From: Schinkia azotoformans LMG 9581 | GTDB taxonomy: Bacteria > Bacillota > Bacilli > Bacillales > Bacillaceae_J | Direction: 5' to 3' | NCBI RefSeq assembly: GCF_000307855.1 | Contig: NZ_AJLR01000125.1 | Location: 1-64,000, forward strand | Length of the DNA: 64,000 nucleotides | Shown here: positions 1 through 9,670 of the stretch, piece after piece | Numbering within the stretch: the first letter of the stretch is position 1 | Layout: the number at the start of each line of letters is the position of its first letter | Notes under the pieces: generated by a model | Database searches by the model: none | The model's input: the letters and a program-made list of their open reading frames with translations, nothing else | Told to the model about the DNA's origin: nothing | Program-made: the position numbers and the translations under genes

Positions 1-14
1 CCAAGGCGCATTTG
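1..14 (+). repeat. Right end of an intergenic palindromic repeat (copy A, truncated by the window)
   Basis: The first 14 bases (CCAAGGCGCATTTG) are identical to the right part of a 22-bp imperfect palindrome seen complete at 19551-19572 and 23102-23123. As in those copies, it lies just upstream of a ribosome binding site, here that of rnc. The left part is outside the window. Confidence 0.7.
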
Positions 15-48
15 ATATATATATTGCAGTTTGTTTCTGGAGGTTTTT

Positions 49-792
49 ATGACAAAGCCAATAAAAAAAAGAGAGAAGAAAATAGGGATTAAGCAAAAAC
101 TAAAGTTTCAAGAGCTGCAGGATTTGCTCAACATCCAATTTGAGAATGAGCATCTATTAGTTCAAGCTTTTACACACTCCTCTTATGTTAATGAACACCG
201 TATTAAATCATCAGAAGATAATGAAAGATTGGAGTTTCTTGGAGATGCCGTTTTGGAACTAACAGTGTCCCATTATTTATTTAATAACTATCCCTCAATG
301 AGTGAAGGGGATTTAACTAAACTGAGAGCCGCAATCGTTTGTGAACCATCTTTAGTGAATTTTGCTCATCAACTTTCCTTCGGAGAGTATGTGTTATTAG
401 GAAAAGGGGAAGAACTGACAGGCGGAAGGGCAAGACCAGCGTTACTCGCTGATGTGTTTGAATCATTTATCGGAGCGCTGTATCTTGACCAAGGGTTAGA
501 TAAAGTGATTGAGTTCCTTCAAAAAGTCATTTATCCGAAAATTTCGGAAGGTGTTTTTTCCCACGTGATGGATTATAAAAGCCAACTTCAAGAAATCGTT
601 CAAAGAAACGGACAAGGTTCCCTTGAATATTTAATCATCCAAGAAAAAGGTCCTGCACACAATCGTGAGTTTGTTTCGCGTGTAGCCTTAAATGGTGAAA
701 TTCTTGGTACTGGAGTAGGTAAATCGAAAAAAGAAGCAGAGCAAAAAGCTGCAAAAGAAGCACTTGATGAATTAAAAAAAGAAAGAAACTAA
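49..792 (+). CDS. rnc: Ribonuclease III
   Basis: This 247-aa endonuclease cleaves double-stranded RNA and acts in rRNA and mRNA processing and, in Bacillus, in processing of the SRP RNA. The N-terminal half carries the RNase III signature [13 protein letters not shown] with its catalytic Glu and Asp. The C-terminal third is a double-stranded-RNA-binding domain ending in a lysine-rich helix ([15 protein letters not shown]). The ATG at 49 follows CTGGAGG at a good distance; the in-frame ATG at 31 has no such site. The order rnc-smc-ftsY is the usual Bacillus arrangement. Identification is firm from the motifs and the neighbours. Confidence 0.96.
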   Translation: MTKPIKKREKKIGIKQKLKFQELQDLLNIQFENEHLLVQAFTHSSYVNEHRIKSSEDNERLEFLGDAVLELTVSHYLFNNYPSMSEGDLTKLRAAIVCEPSLVNFAHQLSFGEYVLLGKGEELTGGRARPALLADVFESFIGALYLDQGLDKVIEFLQKVIYPKISEGVFSHVMDYKSQLQEIVQRNGQGSLEYLIIQEKGPAHNREFVSRVALNGEILGTGVGKSKKEAEQKAAKEALDELKKERN

Positions 793-795
793 AAT

Positions 796-866
796 AAACT
801 CAAACGTACTGTTACTTAGTTTTTTATCCGTTTGGTGAAAGACTTGGAACCAGTATGCTTGAGTTT
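796..866 (+). repeat. Long inverted repeat between rnc and smc
   Basis: AAACTCAA(ACG)TACTG at 796-811 pairs with CAGTA(TGC)TTGAGTTT at 851-866, giving an interrupted 13-bp stem around a loop of about 40 nt. There is no T-run after it, so it is not a standard rho-independent terminator. It could be an mRNA processing or stability element between rnc and smc. A second small hairpin, CCACT/AGTGG, lies at 888-903. Confidence 0.5.
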
Positions 867-958
867 AACTTTGTTCAGTAGAGGTCACCCACTGCCATAA
901 GTGGTGGATTAATTGATCTTTACTAGTGCGCCTTTTCTTTTATAGGGAGGAACAATAC

Positions 959-3900
959 ATGCATTTAAAGCGTTTAGAAATAGTTGGTTTCAAAGCATTT
1001 GCTGATCGAACTTCAGTTGATTTTGTTCCAGGTGTAACAGCTGTCGTAGGACCGAATGGCAGTGGAAAAAGCAACATAACTGATGCTATCCGTTGGGTTT
1101 TAGGGGAACAATCTGTTAAGTCATTAAGAGGTTCAAAAATGGAGGATATCATTTTTGCGGGCAGTGATACAAGAAAGCCTCTTAATGTTGCCGAGGTGAC
1201 CTTAACCCTTGAAAATGATGATCAATTTTTACCAATTGATTACCATGAAGTGAGTGTAACAAGACGGGTATACCGCTCCGGTGAGAGTGAATTTTATATA
1301 AATAAACAATCATGCCGCCTAAAGGATATTGTTGATTTATTTATGGATTCTGGGTTAGGCCGTGAAGCATTTTCAATCATCAGCCAAGGAAAGGTTGAGG
1401 AAATCCTCAGCAGCAAATCAGAAGATAGGCGTACCATTTTTGAGGAGGCTGCTGGGGTCTTAAAATACAAAACGAGAAAGAAAAAAGCCGAGATTAAATT
1501 ATTTGAAACACAGGATAATTTAAACAGGGTTGACGATATTCTCCATGAAATAGAGGGCCAGGTAGAACCGTTAAAGGTACAATCCTCGATTGCCAAGGAT
1601 TACTTGGATAAGAAAGAGGAGCTTGAAAAAACGGAAGTCGCATTGACCGTTTATGAAATAGAAGAATTACACGGAAAATGGGAGTTTCTATCAAAGCAAT
1701 TTGAGGAGCATAAGGATGTTGAAATCGAGCTTTTAGCGAAGGTGCAAAAACAAGAGGCCGACATGGAAGCCCTTCGTGAAAACATTCAAGTGCTCGATGA
1801 TTCGATCACCGAGCTTCAAGAAGTATTGCTTTTATCCAGTAATGAATTAGAAAAACTGGAGGGGCAAAGGGAGGTTCTAAAAGAGCGGAAAAAAAATGCC
1901 ACTCAAAATCGTTCCCAACTTGAACAATCAATCGAAGATTTAAAGACGAAAACAGCAGACTATGAATCACAAATATCTATTCAAACGATAGTCTTAGCTC
2001 AATATCAATCTGAACTTCAAATTCTAAAAAAAGACTTAGAGAGCTGTGAGGAACAGCTTTTGGCAGTAAGCCATGATATTGAAGGCGAGCTTGAAAATTT
2101 AAAAAGCGATTACATCGATTTATTAAACAACCAAGCTTCCTTAAAAAATGAAAAAAGTCACTTGGATGACCAGCTAAAGCAATTGGATGGCAAGAAAGGG
2201 AGACTCGACCAGGATAACGAGAAATACTTGCTACTAAGAAAAAAATTAGAAGATAAAAAATCGGATTTACGTGCCAATGCTAAGCGAAAACAAGAGGAAC
2301 TTCAAGCTCAAGTTTTAAAATATAAACAGTTGGAGCTTCAATTAGAAAAACAGCGGGATGAATACCACAAAAAAGAAACGCAGCTTTACCAAGCCTATCA
2401 ATATTTACAAAAATTTAGATCAAGAAAAGAAATGCTTGAGGAGATGCAGGAAGACTATTCAGGTTTTTTTCAAGGTGTTAAAGAAGTGTTAAAAGCCAAA
2501 CTGCCTGGTATCCTCGGGGCTGTTGCTGAATTAATTCATGTTGAAAAGCAATATGAAACAGCAATCGAAATAGCACTTGGCAGCGCCATGCAGCATGTGG
2601 TTGTTGATCATGAAAATCATGCCCGGGAAGCAATAGCTTTTCTAAAGAAACATCATCATGGCCGGGCTACATTTTTACCATTAAGTGTTATAAAGGGGAA
2701 AACTCTGCCCTTTACTCAAACATCGATGCTTGAACAACATCCGGCATTTATTGGTATAGCCTCTTCTTTGGTTACCTATGATAGCAAATATAATAATGTT
2801 ATTGAGAACTTATTAGGAACCGTTATGATTACTGTTGACTTAAAAGGTGCCAATGATCTGGCGCGATTAATAAATCATCGCTATCGCATTGTAACTCTTG
2901 AGGGTGATGTAGTAAATCCCGGTGGCTCAATGACAGGTGGGTCGATTAAACAAAAAACAACTTCATTATTTACCCGTCAAAGAGAGTTGGAAGATTTAGT
3001 TAGCAAATTACCTGATATGGAACGGAAAACAGAAATCCTAGAACAACAGGTAAAAGTATTAAAAGAAGAAATTCATGAAAATGAAAATCAGCTGGCACAC
3101 TTAAAAGAAATTGGTGAAACTTTTCGTATTGAAGAACATCAAATTAAGGGCGATATAAGAGAGTTAGAAATAGAAGAGAAAAATATCAATGAACGCCTCA
3201 AGCTTTATGACCTTGAAATAGAAGGATTTAATAAAGAAAAGGAAAGTGCCAATAAAAAACTGGATGAAGTAATCGAAAACCTTGCTAGATTAGAGGATAA
3301 AATTACATCCATTGATGAACAAATGACGATCCTTGCCAGTCAAAAGAAAAATCAACAAACATCTAAAGAAGCATTACAGCAAAAAGTAACGGAATTAAAA
3401 GTGTTAGCCGCTGAAAAAGGACAATTAGTTAAAAATCAGCAAGAGCAAGTAAATCGACTTCATGACGAAAAAACAATAACGATGAATCAATTAAAACTCG
3501 TGACATCGGACTTGGAGTTTTTAAATGATAAAATGAGTACCAATGTTTCAGGTGAAGGAAAGCTTGATGAACTAATTATTCAAAAAGCAAAGGAAAAAGA
3601 CAGAACACTTACACTTATTACGAGCCGTAGGGAAGAAAGACTTGAGCAGCAATTGAAACTGGAGGATTTATCCCGGGAAAATAAAGAATTAAGACGGCAA
3701 CATAGGCAAATGGTTGATGCGACAAAGGAAGAAGAAGTCAAAATAAATAGGCTTGACGTGGAGTTAGAAAATCGTTTAACCCATTTGCGTGAGGAGTATA
3801 TGCTTTCCTTTGATGCTGCCAAGGAAAAGTATCCACTAACATTGGATATTGACGAGGCTAAACGAAAAGTAAAATTAATTAAAATGGAAATAGAAGAATT

Positions 3901-4516
3901 AGGGACCGTTAATCTTGGTGCAATCGAAGAATATGAACGAGTATCAGAACGTTATCAATTCTTAACTGAGCAGAAAAATGATTTAATGGAAGCGAAAAAT
4001 ACGCTGCATCAAATCATCGATGAAATGGATGAGGAAATGAGGAAACGTTTTGAACACTCCTTCTTTAGTATAAAAGCAGAATTTGAGCAAGTGTTTAAAG
4101 AGCTTTTTGGTGGTGGGCGAGCTGATCTCGTGCTTACTGCTCCGGAAGACTTACTTAACACAGGCGTCGATATTGTTGCCCAGCCACCTGGTAAAAAGCT
4201 TCAAAATTTGGGACTATTATCTGGTGGGGAACGTGCGTTAACAGCGATCGCCCTATTATTTGCCATCCTAAGGGTACGGCCGGTTCCGTTTTGTGTTTTG
4301 GATGAGGTTGAAGCAGCCCTTGATGATGCCAACGTTTCCCGTTTTGCTGCTTATTTAAAGCAGTTCAGCAAGGAAACTCAATTTATCGTCATTACCCATA
4401 GAAAAGGTACAATGGAGGAAGCAGATGTGCTTTACGGAGTTACCATGCAGGAATCCGGCATATCCAAGCTCGTATCCGTACGTCTTGAAGAATCAAAGCA
4501 GTTAATAGAAGGTTAA
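959..4516 (+). CDS. smc: Chromosome partition protein SMC
   Basis: This 1185-aa SMC ATPase is the core of the condensin complex (with ScpA and ScpB) that compacts and segregates the nucleoid. It has the Walker A motif GPNGSGKS at residues 31-38, then a long coiled coil and a hinge domain near residues 505-670 with a glycine-rich GGSMTGGS motif. A second coiled coil leads to the C-terminal head, with signature LLSGGERALTA and Walker B FCVLDEVEAALDD. The start is the ATG at 959 after GGGAGG; the longer in-frame reading from 926 lacks a ribosome binding site. Length and domain order are normal for the family. Confidence 0.97.
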   Translation: MHLKRLEIVGFKAFADRTSVDFVPGVTAVVGPNGSGKSNITDAIRWVLGEQSVKSLRGSKMEDIIFAGSDTRKPLNVAEVTLTLENDDQFLPIDYHEVSVTRRVYRSGESEFYINKQSCRLKDIVDLFMDSGLGREAFSIISQGKVEEILSSKSEDRRTIFEEAAGVLKYKTRKKKAEIKLFETQDNLNRVDDILHEIEGQVEPLKVQSSIAKDYLDKKEELEKTEVALTVYEIEELHGKWEFLSKQFEEHKDVEIELLAKVQKQEADMEALRENIQVLDDSITELQEVLLLSSNELEKLEGQREVLKERKKNATQNRSQLEQSIEDLKTKTADYESQISIQTIVLAQYQSELQILKKDLESCEEQLLAVSHDIEGELENLKSDYIDLLNNQASLKNEKSHLDDQLKQLDGKKGRLDQDNEKYLLLRKKLEDKKSDLRANAKRKQEELQAQVLKYKQLELQLEKQRDEYHKKETQLYQAYQYLQKFRSRKEMLEEMQEDYSGFFQGVKEVLKAKLPGILGAVAELIHVEKQYETAIEIALGSAMQHVVVDHENHAREAIAFLKKHHHGRATFLPLSVIKGKTLPFTQTSMLEQHPAFIGIASSLVTYDSKYNNVIENLLGTVMITVDLKGANDLARLINHRYRIVTLEGDVVNPGGSMTGGSIKQKTTSLFTRQRELEDLVSKLPDMERKTEILEQQVKVLKEEIHENENQLAHLKEIGETFRIEEHQIKGDIRELEIEEKNINERLKLYDLEIEGFNKEKESANKKLDEVIENLARLEDKITSIDEQMTILASQKKNQQTSKEALQQKVTELKVLAAEKGQLVKNQQEQVNRLHDEKTITMNQLKLVTSDLEFLNDKMSTNVSGEGKLDELIIQKAKEKDRTLTLITSRREERLEQQLKLEDLSRENKELRRQHRQMVDATKEEEVKINRLDVELENRLTHLREEYMLSFDAAKEKYPLTLDIDEAKRKVKLIKMEIEELGTVNLGAIEEYERVSERYQFLTEQKNDLMEAKNTLHQIIDEMDEEMRKRFEHSFFSIKAEFEQVFKELFGGGRADLVLTAPEDLLNTGVDIVAQPPGKKLQNLGLLSGGERALTAIALLFAILRVRPVPFCVLDEVEAALDDANVSRFAAYLKQFSKETQFIVITHRKGTMEEADVLYGVTMQESGISKLVSVRLEESKQLIEG

Positions 4517-4534
4517 CAAAAAGGAGGCTACATT

Positions 4535-5542
4535 TTGAGCTTTTTTAAAAAATTAAAAGAAAAGATTTCTCAAAAAACAGATGTAGTAACAGAAAAATTT
4601 AGGGATGGTTTGTCAAAAACAAGAAATTCTTTTTCCGAAAAAGTGAATGATCTCGTTTCACGCTATCGCAAAGTAGATGAGGAGTTCTTCGAGGAACTAG
4701 AAGAAATTTTAATCAGCGCTGATGTCGGCGTTACAACAGTAATGGATTTAATAGACGTTCTCAAAACCGAAGTTAAAAAACGAAATATCCAAGACCCGAA
4801 GGACGTTCAGGCTGTCATTTCCGAAAAACTGGTTGAATTATTCACTGATGATAATGATGAAAAGGTGGAAGGTTTAAATATCCAGCCAGATGGGTTAACA
4901 GTGATCCTATTTGTTGGAGTAAACGGTGTCGGTAAAACAACGACGATTGGAAAATTAGCTCATAAACTTAAAAACGAAGGAAAATCTGTACTACTAGCAG
5001 CAGGTGATACATTCCGTGCCGGAGCTATAGAACAATTAGAGGTATGGGGAGAGCGTGTCGGTGTTGAGGTCATTAAACAATCGGAAGGCTCTGATCCAGC
5101 CGCTGTTATGTTTGATGCGTTGCAGGCTGCGAAATCAAGGAAAGTTGATATCTTAATTTGTGATACAGCAGGACGCTTACAAAATAAAGTGAATTTGATG
5201 AAGGAGCTAGAAAAAGTTAAACGTGTGATTGAACGTGAGGTTCCTGGTGCTCCTCACGAAGTTTTACTTGTTCTAGATGCAACAACGGGACAAAATGCAA
5301 TGAGTCAGGCAAAGCAATTTAGCGAAGCAACGAATGTAACCGGAATTGTGCTGACAAAACTCGATGGAACCGCAAAAGGTGGTATTGTTCTTGCGATTCG
5401 CCACGAATTGAAAACTCCTGTTAAATTTGTGGGACTTGGCGAAAAAACGGAAGACCTGCAAGAATTCGATCCAGAGCAGTTTGTATACGGGTTGTTTGCT
5501 GAAATGGTGGAAAGCTCTGAAACTGAAGACAAAGAAGTATAA
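4535..5542 (+). CDS. ftsY: Signal recognition particle receptor FtsY
   Basis: This 335-aa SRP GTPase receives ribosome-SRP complexes at the membrane. It has an amphipathic lysine-rich N-terminus, a helical N domain, then the G domain with P-loop GVNGVGKTT near residue 128, DTAGR and TKLDG. The Bacillus-type receptor lacks the long acidic A domain found in enteric bacteria. The start is TTG at 4535 after AAAGGAGG. It follows smc by 18 nt and is probably co-transcribed with it. Ffh, its GTPase partner, is two genes downstream. Confidence 0.96.
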   Translation: MSFFKKLKEKISQKTDVVTEKFRDGLSKTRNSFSEKVNDLVSRYRKVDEEFFEELEEILISADVGVTTVMDLIDVLKTEVKKRNIQDPKDVQAVISEKLVELFTDDNDEKVEGLNIQPDGLTVILFVGVNGVGKTTTIGKLAHKLKNEGKSVLLAAGDTFRAGAIEQLEVWGERVGVEVIKQSEGSDPAAVMFDALQAAKSRKVDILICDTAGRLQNKVNLMKELEKVKRVIEREVPGAPHEVLLVLDATTGQNAMSQAKQFSEATNVTGIVLTKLDGTAKGGIVLAIRHELKTPVKFVGLGEKTEDLQEFDPEQFVYGLFAEMVESSETEDKEV

Positions 5543-5553
5543 AGTGTTTTTAC

Positions 5554-5582
5554 TTGACATTACAGGTGGGGCAGTGTATATT
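5554..5582 (+). promoter_or_regulatory. SigA-type promoter for ylxM-ffh
   Basis: A perfect -35 TTGACA (5554-5559), a 17-nt spacer and -10 TATATT (5577-5582, 5 of 6 matches) lie just after the ftsY stop. The ylxM ribosome binding site AAGGAGGG is about 28 nt further on, so a short leader is expected. It would give ylxM-ffh expression independent of smc-ftsY. Confidence 0.75.
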
Positions 5583-5625
5583 TAAACCCGTAAAGGGAAT
5601 TCACTTAACAAGGAGGGCACGGTGC

Positions 5626-5958
5626 ATGCTCGAAAAGACAACGAGGGTAAATTATCTTTTTGACTTTTATCAATCCTTGTTAACAAAGAAGCAACGGAAT
5701 TATATGTCATTGTATTACCTTGATGATTTTTCCCTTGGAGAAATCGCTGAGGAATATGATGTCTCAAGACAAGCTGTTTATGACAATATTAAGCGTACAG
5801 AGACGATGCTTGAAGATTATGAAAGTAAGCTACATCTTTTTGAGAAGTTTCAAGAAAGGCAAGAAATCATCCAAAAGCTAAAGCTTTGTTACAATAATCA
5901 ACAATTAGATAGGGAAGCTATTAATGAATTGATGGATGCCCTTGAGAAATTAGATTAG
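5626..5958 (+). CDS. ylxM: YlxM family SRP-associated helix-turn-helix protein
   Basis: This 110-aa protein is similar to Bacillus YlxM throughout. It has a sigma-70-region-4-like helix-turn-helix ([21 protein letters not shown]). Members of this family are encoded next to ffh, and streptococcal YlxM has been linked to the SRP pathway. The ATG at 5626 fits both the family start (MLEKTTR) and the ribosome binding site at 5611-5617. Upstream in-frame codons from 5554 overlap the promoter and are not used. The stop is 12 nt before ffh, so the two genes form a transcription unit. Confidence 0.93.
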   Translation: MLEKTTRVNYLFDFYQSLLTKKQRNYMSLYYLDDFSLGEIAEEYDVSRQAVYDNIKRTETMLEDYESKLHLFEKFQERQEIIQKLKLCYNNQQLDREAINELMDALEKLD

Positions 5959-5970
5959 GAGGCGGCCGCT

Positions 5971-7314
5971 ATGGCGTTTGAAGGATTAGCCGACCGACTG
6001 CAAAATACGATCCAGCGAATTCGTGGCAAAGGGAAAGTAACTGAAGACGATGTTAATGAAATGATGCGCGAAGTGCGTTTAGCACTGTTAGAAGCAGACG
6101 TTAATTTCAAAGTCGTCAAAGACTTTATCAAGCGAGTGAAAGAACGGGCTGTAGGTCAGGAAGTAATGAAAAGCTTAACACCTGGCCAGCAAGTAATCAA
6201 AGTTGTTCAAGAAGAACTAACCGAACTTATGGGAGGTTCGCAAAGTAAAATCGCGGTCAGCAACCGTCCGCCAACCGTCGTCATGATGGTAGGTTTACAG
6301 GGTGCTGGTAAAACAACGACGACTGGAAAACTTTCAAATCTTTTAAGAAAAAAATATAATCGAAAACCTTTACTTGTAGCTGCTGATATTTACCGGCCTG
6401 CTGCTATTAAACAGCTTGAAACACTTGGAAAGCAGTTAAACATTCCTGTTTTCTCGTTAGGGGATCAGGTTAGCCCAGTTGAAATTGCAAAGCAGGCAGT
6501 CGAAAAAGCAAAAGAAGATCATCACGACTATGTATTAATTGATACAGCTGGTCGTCTTCATATTGATGAAACCTTAATGGATGAGTTAAAGCAAATTAAG
6601 GAACTTGCGAAGCCAGACGAAATCTTTCTTGTAGTTGATGCAATGACAGGACAGGATGCTGTTAATGTAGCTGAAAGTTTTAATGAACAGCTTGGTTTAA
6701 CGGGCACGATCTTGACAAAACTAGATGGTGATACTCGCGGTGGTGCTGCCTTATCCATTAAAGCAGTAACCAATATTCCAATTAAGTTTGTTGGTATGGG
6801 TGAAAAGCTAGACCAATTGGAGGATTTTCATCCAGAACGGATGGCTTCGAGAATACTAGGAATGGGTGATGTGCTCACCTTAATAGAAAAAGCACAAGCC
6901 AATGTTGACCAAGAAAAAGCAAAAGAATTAGAAGAAAAAATGAGAACAATGAGCTTTACGTTTGATGACTTCTTAGAACAGTTGGCTCAAGTTCGCAAAA
7001 TGGGTCCTTTAGATGATTTGATCGGCATGTTGCCGGGTGCTAATAAAATTAAAGGCTTAAAAGATTTGAAGGTAGACGAAAAGCAAATTAAGCATGTTGA
7101 AGCGATCATTCAATCGATGACAAAGAAAGAAAAAGTAAATCCAGAGATCATTAATGCCAGCCGGAAGAAACGAATTGCCAAAGGCTCCGGCAGAACCGTT
7201 CAAGAAGTCAATCGCTTGCTTAAGCAATTTGAAGATATGAAAAAAATGTTTAAGCAAATGAGCAACATGAACGTTAAAGGCAAGAAAAAAGGATTTAAAT
7301 TTCCGTTTATGTAA
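5971..7314 (+). CDS. ffh: Signal recognition particle protein Ffh (SRP54)
   Basis: This 447-aa SRP GTPase binds signal sequences and the 6S/4.5S-type RNA and docks with FtsY. The N-terminal helical domain is followed by the G domain, with GLQGAGKTTT near residue 107, DTAGR near 190 and TKLDGDTRGG near 246. The methionine-rich M domain at the C-terminus includes a run of MKKMFKQMSNMN near the end. The ATG follows AGGAGGCGGCC. Size and composition are normal for Bacillus Ffh. Confidence 0.97.
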   Translation: MAFEGLADRLQNTIQRIRGKGKVTEDDVNEMMREVRLALLEADVNFKVVKDFIKRVKERAVGQEVMKSLTPGQQVIKVVQEELTELMGGSQSKIAVSNRPPTVVMMVGLQGAGKTTTTGKLSNLLRKKYNRKPLLVAADIYRPAAIKQLETLGKQLNIPVFSLGDQVSPVEIAKQAVEKAKEDHHDYVLIDTAGRLHIDETLMDELKQIKELAKPDEIFLVVDAMTGQDAVNVAESFNEQLGLTGTILTKLDGDTRGGAALSIKAVTNIPIKFVGMGEKLDQLEDFHPERMASRILGMGDVLTLIEKAQANVDQEKAKELEEKMRTMSFTFDDFLEQLAQVRKMGPLDDLIGMLPGANKIKGLKDLKVDEKQIKHVEAIIQSMTKKEKVNPEIINASRKKRIAKGSGRTVQEVNRLLKQFEDMKKMFKQMSNMNVKGKKKGFKFPFM

Positions 7315-7341
7315 TTTCTAATAGGTGTCAATAAATTTTAC

Positions 7342-7370
7342 TTTACAAATGAATCAAAACTTGATAGTAT
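7342..7370 (+). promoter_or_regulatory. SigA-type promoter with extended -10 for rpsP
   Basis: -35 TTTACA (7342-7347), a 17-nt spacer and -10 TAGTAT (7365-7370), preceded by TGA so that the -10 is extended (TGATAGTAT). The rpsP start is about 38 nt downstream. This is expected for a ribosomal protein operon. Confidence 0.65.
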
Positions 7371-7408
7371 TTAAAAATGTGTAAAACATAATGGAGGTAG
7401 ATTTAATT

Positions 7409-7681
7409 ATGGCAGTAAAAATTCGTTTAAAACGTATGGGTCAAAAAAAGGCTCCTTTTTATCGTGTAGTAGTAGCTGATTCTCGTTCACCACGTGATGG
7501 ACGTTTCATTGAAGAAATTGGAGTATACAATCCGGTTGCTAACCCAGCTGAAGTAAAAATCAATGAAGAAGCAGCACTAAAATGGTTACAAAATGGTGCA
7601 AAACCATCTGATACAGTACGTAACCTATTCTCTACTCAAGGCATCATGGAAAAATTCCACAACTTAAAGCAATCTAAGTAA
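7409..7681 (+). CDS. rpsP: 30S ribosomal protein S16
   Basis: This 90-aa protein of the small ribosomal subunit binds 16S rRNA early in assembly. The N-terminus [20 protein letters not shown] is the S16 signature, and [13 protein letters not shown] follows. The ATG at 7409 is used after AATGGAGG; the in-frame codons from 7391 overlap that site. It leads the cluster rpsP-khpA-ylqD-rimM-trmD, which joins ribosomal proteins with ribosome and tRNA maturation factors. Confidence 0.97.
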   Translation: MAVKIRLKRMGQKKAPFYRVVVADSRSPRDGRFIEEIGVYNPVANPAEVKINEEAALKWLQNGAKPSDTVRNLFSTQGIMEKFHNLKQSK

Positions 7682-7695
7682 GTTGTGTGATAACT

Positions 7696-7923
7696 ATGAT
7701 CGATTTAATTGAAACGATAGTTAAGTCACTTGTCGATTACCCTGATGATGTTGTTGTAAAAGAACAGGCAGACGAGCGAAAAGTCACATACAGCTTAACA
7801 GTTCATAAAGACGACGTAGGAAAAGTAATTGGTAAACATGGGCGTATAGCCAAAGCGATTCGGACAGTAGTTTATGCTGCTGCAACGAATGAAAGTAAAA
7901 GAATACACCTAGAAATTATGTAA
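7696..7923 (+). CDS. khpA: KH-domain RNA-binding protein KhpA (YlqC)
   Basis: This is a small single KH-domain protein of 75 aa. The RNA-binding GXXG loop is GKHG within DVGKVIGKHGRIAKAIRTVV. In streptococci KhpA forms a complex with KhpB that affects cell elongation and division; in Bacillus its role is less clear. The start is uncertain: ATG at 7696 matches the family N-terminus (MIDLIETIV), while GTG at 7687 would add three residues. Neither has a clear ribosome binding site, so translation may be coupled to rpsP, whose stop is 5 to 14 nt away. Confidence 0.9.
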   Translation: MIDLIETIVKSLVDYPDDVVVKEQADERKVTYSLTVHKDDVGKVIGKHGRIAKAIRTVVYAAATNESKRIHLEIM

Positions 7924-7950
7924 GGGCGAGGATCAACCTCTCCCTTTTTT
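7924..7950 (+). terminator. Rho-independent terminator after khpA
   Basis: GGGCGAGG (7924-7931) and CCTCTCCC (7937-7944) form an 8-bp stem with one mismatch and a 5-nt loop, followed by TTTTTT. It starts one base after the khpA stop. I see no clear promoter before ylqD, so it probably works as a partial terminator that lowers expression of ylqD-rimM-trmD relative to rpsP. Confidence 0.8.
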
Positions 7951-7979
7951 CATACCTTAAATCGTCTAGGAGAAAAGAT

Positions 7980-8369
7980 ATGAAAATTATTAGAAATATT
8001 GTTGTAAAGCAAATTTTGACTGAGAAAAGCAAACAAGAATTATTCATTCGATTTGAACAGCAAATTGAACAACTGAATAAGGAAATTGGGCAGCTTCGGT
8101 TTGAAAAGAAAAAGTATGAGAAAACTAAAAAAGCGCAGGCATCCCCGCTGGATGCGTCCCGATTTGATAAAGAAATCTCCAGTAGAATCGAAAAGTGCAA
8201 GTTATTACAATTTCAACTGGAACAATTAGAAATTCTGCCCGTTGGCACAGAGCTAAAAGAATCAGAAGTTCAAGGAATAGTGGAAATTAATGAAGGGGAC
8301 AATTGGGGAGAACTTACAAAGGAACGAACGATTGTAATAAAGGATGGAATAATAGAAGAGATTAGATAG
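7980..8369 (+). CDS. ylqD: YlqD family protein
   Basis: This 129-aa protein resembles Bacillus YlqD in size, sequence and position between khpA and rimM. The first two thirds are strongly charged and likely coiled coil (RFEQQIEQLNKEIGQLRFEKKKYEK). The C-terminal third looks like a small beta-rich domain (GDNWGELTKERTIVIKDGIIEEIR). The function is unknown; the position suggests a link to translation or ribosome maturation, but that is inference only. The ATG follows AGGAGAAAAG. Confidence 0.88.
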   Translation: MKIIRNIVVKQILTEKSKQELFIRFEQQIEQLNKEIGQLRFEKKKYEKTKKAQASPLDASRFDKEISSRIEKCKLLQFQLEQLEILPVGTELKESEVQGIVEINEGDNWGELTKERTIVIKDGIIEEIR

Positions 8370-8384
8370 ACGGGAGGTCTTTCG

Positions 8385-8897
8385 GTGGCAAAATATTTTA
8401 ATGTCGGCAAAATTGTAAATACTCAAGGGATTAAAGGAGAAATTCGAGTAATTTCTTCAACTGATTTTCCTGAAGAACGCTTTCGAAAAGGGAACATTCT
8501 ATATATAGAAGTTGCGCCGAATGATTTGATCGAAGTAAAAGTATCCTCACATCGGCTGCATAAAAATTTTCATCTGCTGACATTTGCAGGGTTCAATAAC
8601 ATCAATGACGTTGAAAAGTATAAAGGGAAAATGCTAAAAATCAGCGAAGATCAGCTTAATGATTTAGATGAAGGTGAATTTTATTACCATGAAATCATCG
8701 ACTGTGAAGTATTTACAGACGATGGTGAAAAGCTTGGAACAATTAAAGAAATACTTTCACCAGGTGCGAACGATGTCTGGGTTGTAAAAAGGCCTGGGGA
8801 CAAGGATTTGCTTTTACCATATATTGAAGATGTCGTTAAGGAAGTTGACGTGGAAAATAAAAAAGTAATAGTTCATTTAATGGAAGGATTACTGTAA
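8385..8897 (+). CDS. rimM: Ribosome maturation factor RimM
   Basis: This 170-aa protein binds S19 and helps the 30S head mature. The N-terminal RimM domain starts [18 protein letters not shown], and a C-terminal PRC-barrel domain contains [14 protein letters not shown] and [13 protein letters not shown]. The start is GTG at 8385 after GGGAGGTC. The stop codon directly abuts the trmD start, so the two are probably translationally coupled, as is usual for rimM-trmD. Confidence 0.96.
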   Translation: MAKYFNVGKIVNTQGIKGEIRVISSTDFPEERFRKGNILYIEVAPNDLIEVKVSSHRLHKNFHLLTFAGFNNINDVEKYKGKMLKISEDQLNDLDEGEFYYHEIIDCEVFTDDGEKLGTIKEILSPGANDVWVVKRPGDKDLLLPYIEDVVKEVDVENKKVIVHLMEGLL

Positions 8898-9626
8898 ATG
8901 AAAATCGATGTTTTAACTTTGTTTCCGGAAATGTTTCATGGTGTATTTGGTCATTCGATTTTGAAAAAAGCTGAAGAGCGTAATTTTGCAACATACCATG
9001 TACATAATTTTCGTGAGTTTTCTAAGAATAAGCATCAAAAGGTAGATGATTATCCATATGGTGGCGGAGCAGGGATGGTTTTGACACCGCAACCTATCTT
9101 TGATGCCGTTCATCACTTAACAAAAGATATGGAAAAACGTCCTAGAATTATTCTCATGTGTCCACAAGGAGAAAAGTATACTCAAAAGAAAGCGGAAGAA
9201 TTAGCCGGGGAGGAGCATCTTATCTTTATTTGCGGGCATTATGAAGGCTATGATGAGCGGATTCGTGAATTTCTAGTGACGGATGAGCTATCCATTGGTG
9301 ATTATGTATTAACAGGTGGCGAATTAGCCAGTATGGTCATTATCGACAGTGTTGTTCGCCTTCTTCCTGGGGTTTTAGGGAATGAAGAATCAGCTCCATG
9401 TGATTCTTATAGCAGCGGGCTATTAGAACATCCCCATTACACGAGACCGACCGACTTTAACGGTATGAAGGTTCCTGATACATTATTATCTGGGGATCAT
9501 AAAAAGATCGAAGAGTGGAGACGTAAGGAATCAGTTAGAAGAACATTTCTAAGAAGACCGGATTTGTTAGAAAATCGAGAGTTAACGGAAGAAGAAAAAA
9601 AGTGGTTGAAAGAGTTTAAGAATTGA
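8898..9626 (+). CDS. trmD: tRNA (guanine-N1)-methyltransferase TrmD
   Basis: This 242-aa SPOUT-class enzyme makes m1G37 next to the anticodon, which prevents +1 frameshifting. Visible motifs are YGGGAGMV, the trefoil-knot SAM site [14 protein letters not shown] with [10 protein letters not shown], and [11 protein letters not shown]. It starts at the base after the rimM stop, with its ribosome binding site inside the end of rimM (GGAAGGA). Length and motifs are normal. Confidence 0.97.
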   Translation: MKIDVLTLFPEMFHGVFGHSILKKAEERNFATYHVHNFREFSKNKHQKVDDYPYGGGAGMVLTPQPIFDAVHHLTKDMEKRPRIILMCPQGEKYTQKKAEELAGEEHLIFICGHYEGYDERIREFLVTDELSIGDYVLTGGELASMVIIDSVVRLLPGVLGNEESAPCDSYSSGLLEHPHYTRPTDFNGMKVPDTLLSGDHKKIEEWRRKESVRRTFLRRPDLLENRELTEEEKKWLKEFKN

Positions 9627-9635
9627 TAATAGCTA

Positions 9636-9664
9636 TTGAAACAAGCGGTTGTTTATGATATATT
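9636..9664 (+). promoter_or_regulatory. SigA-type extended -10 promoter for rplS
   Basis: -35 TTGAAA (9636-9641), a 17-nt spacer and -10 TATATT (9659-9664), preceded by TGA (extended -10). The expected transcript starts near 9671 and has a leader of about 95 nt before rplS. Confidence 0.72.
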
Positions 9665-9670
9665 AATCCT

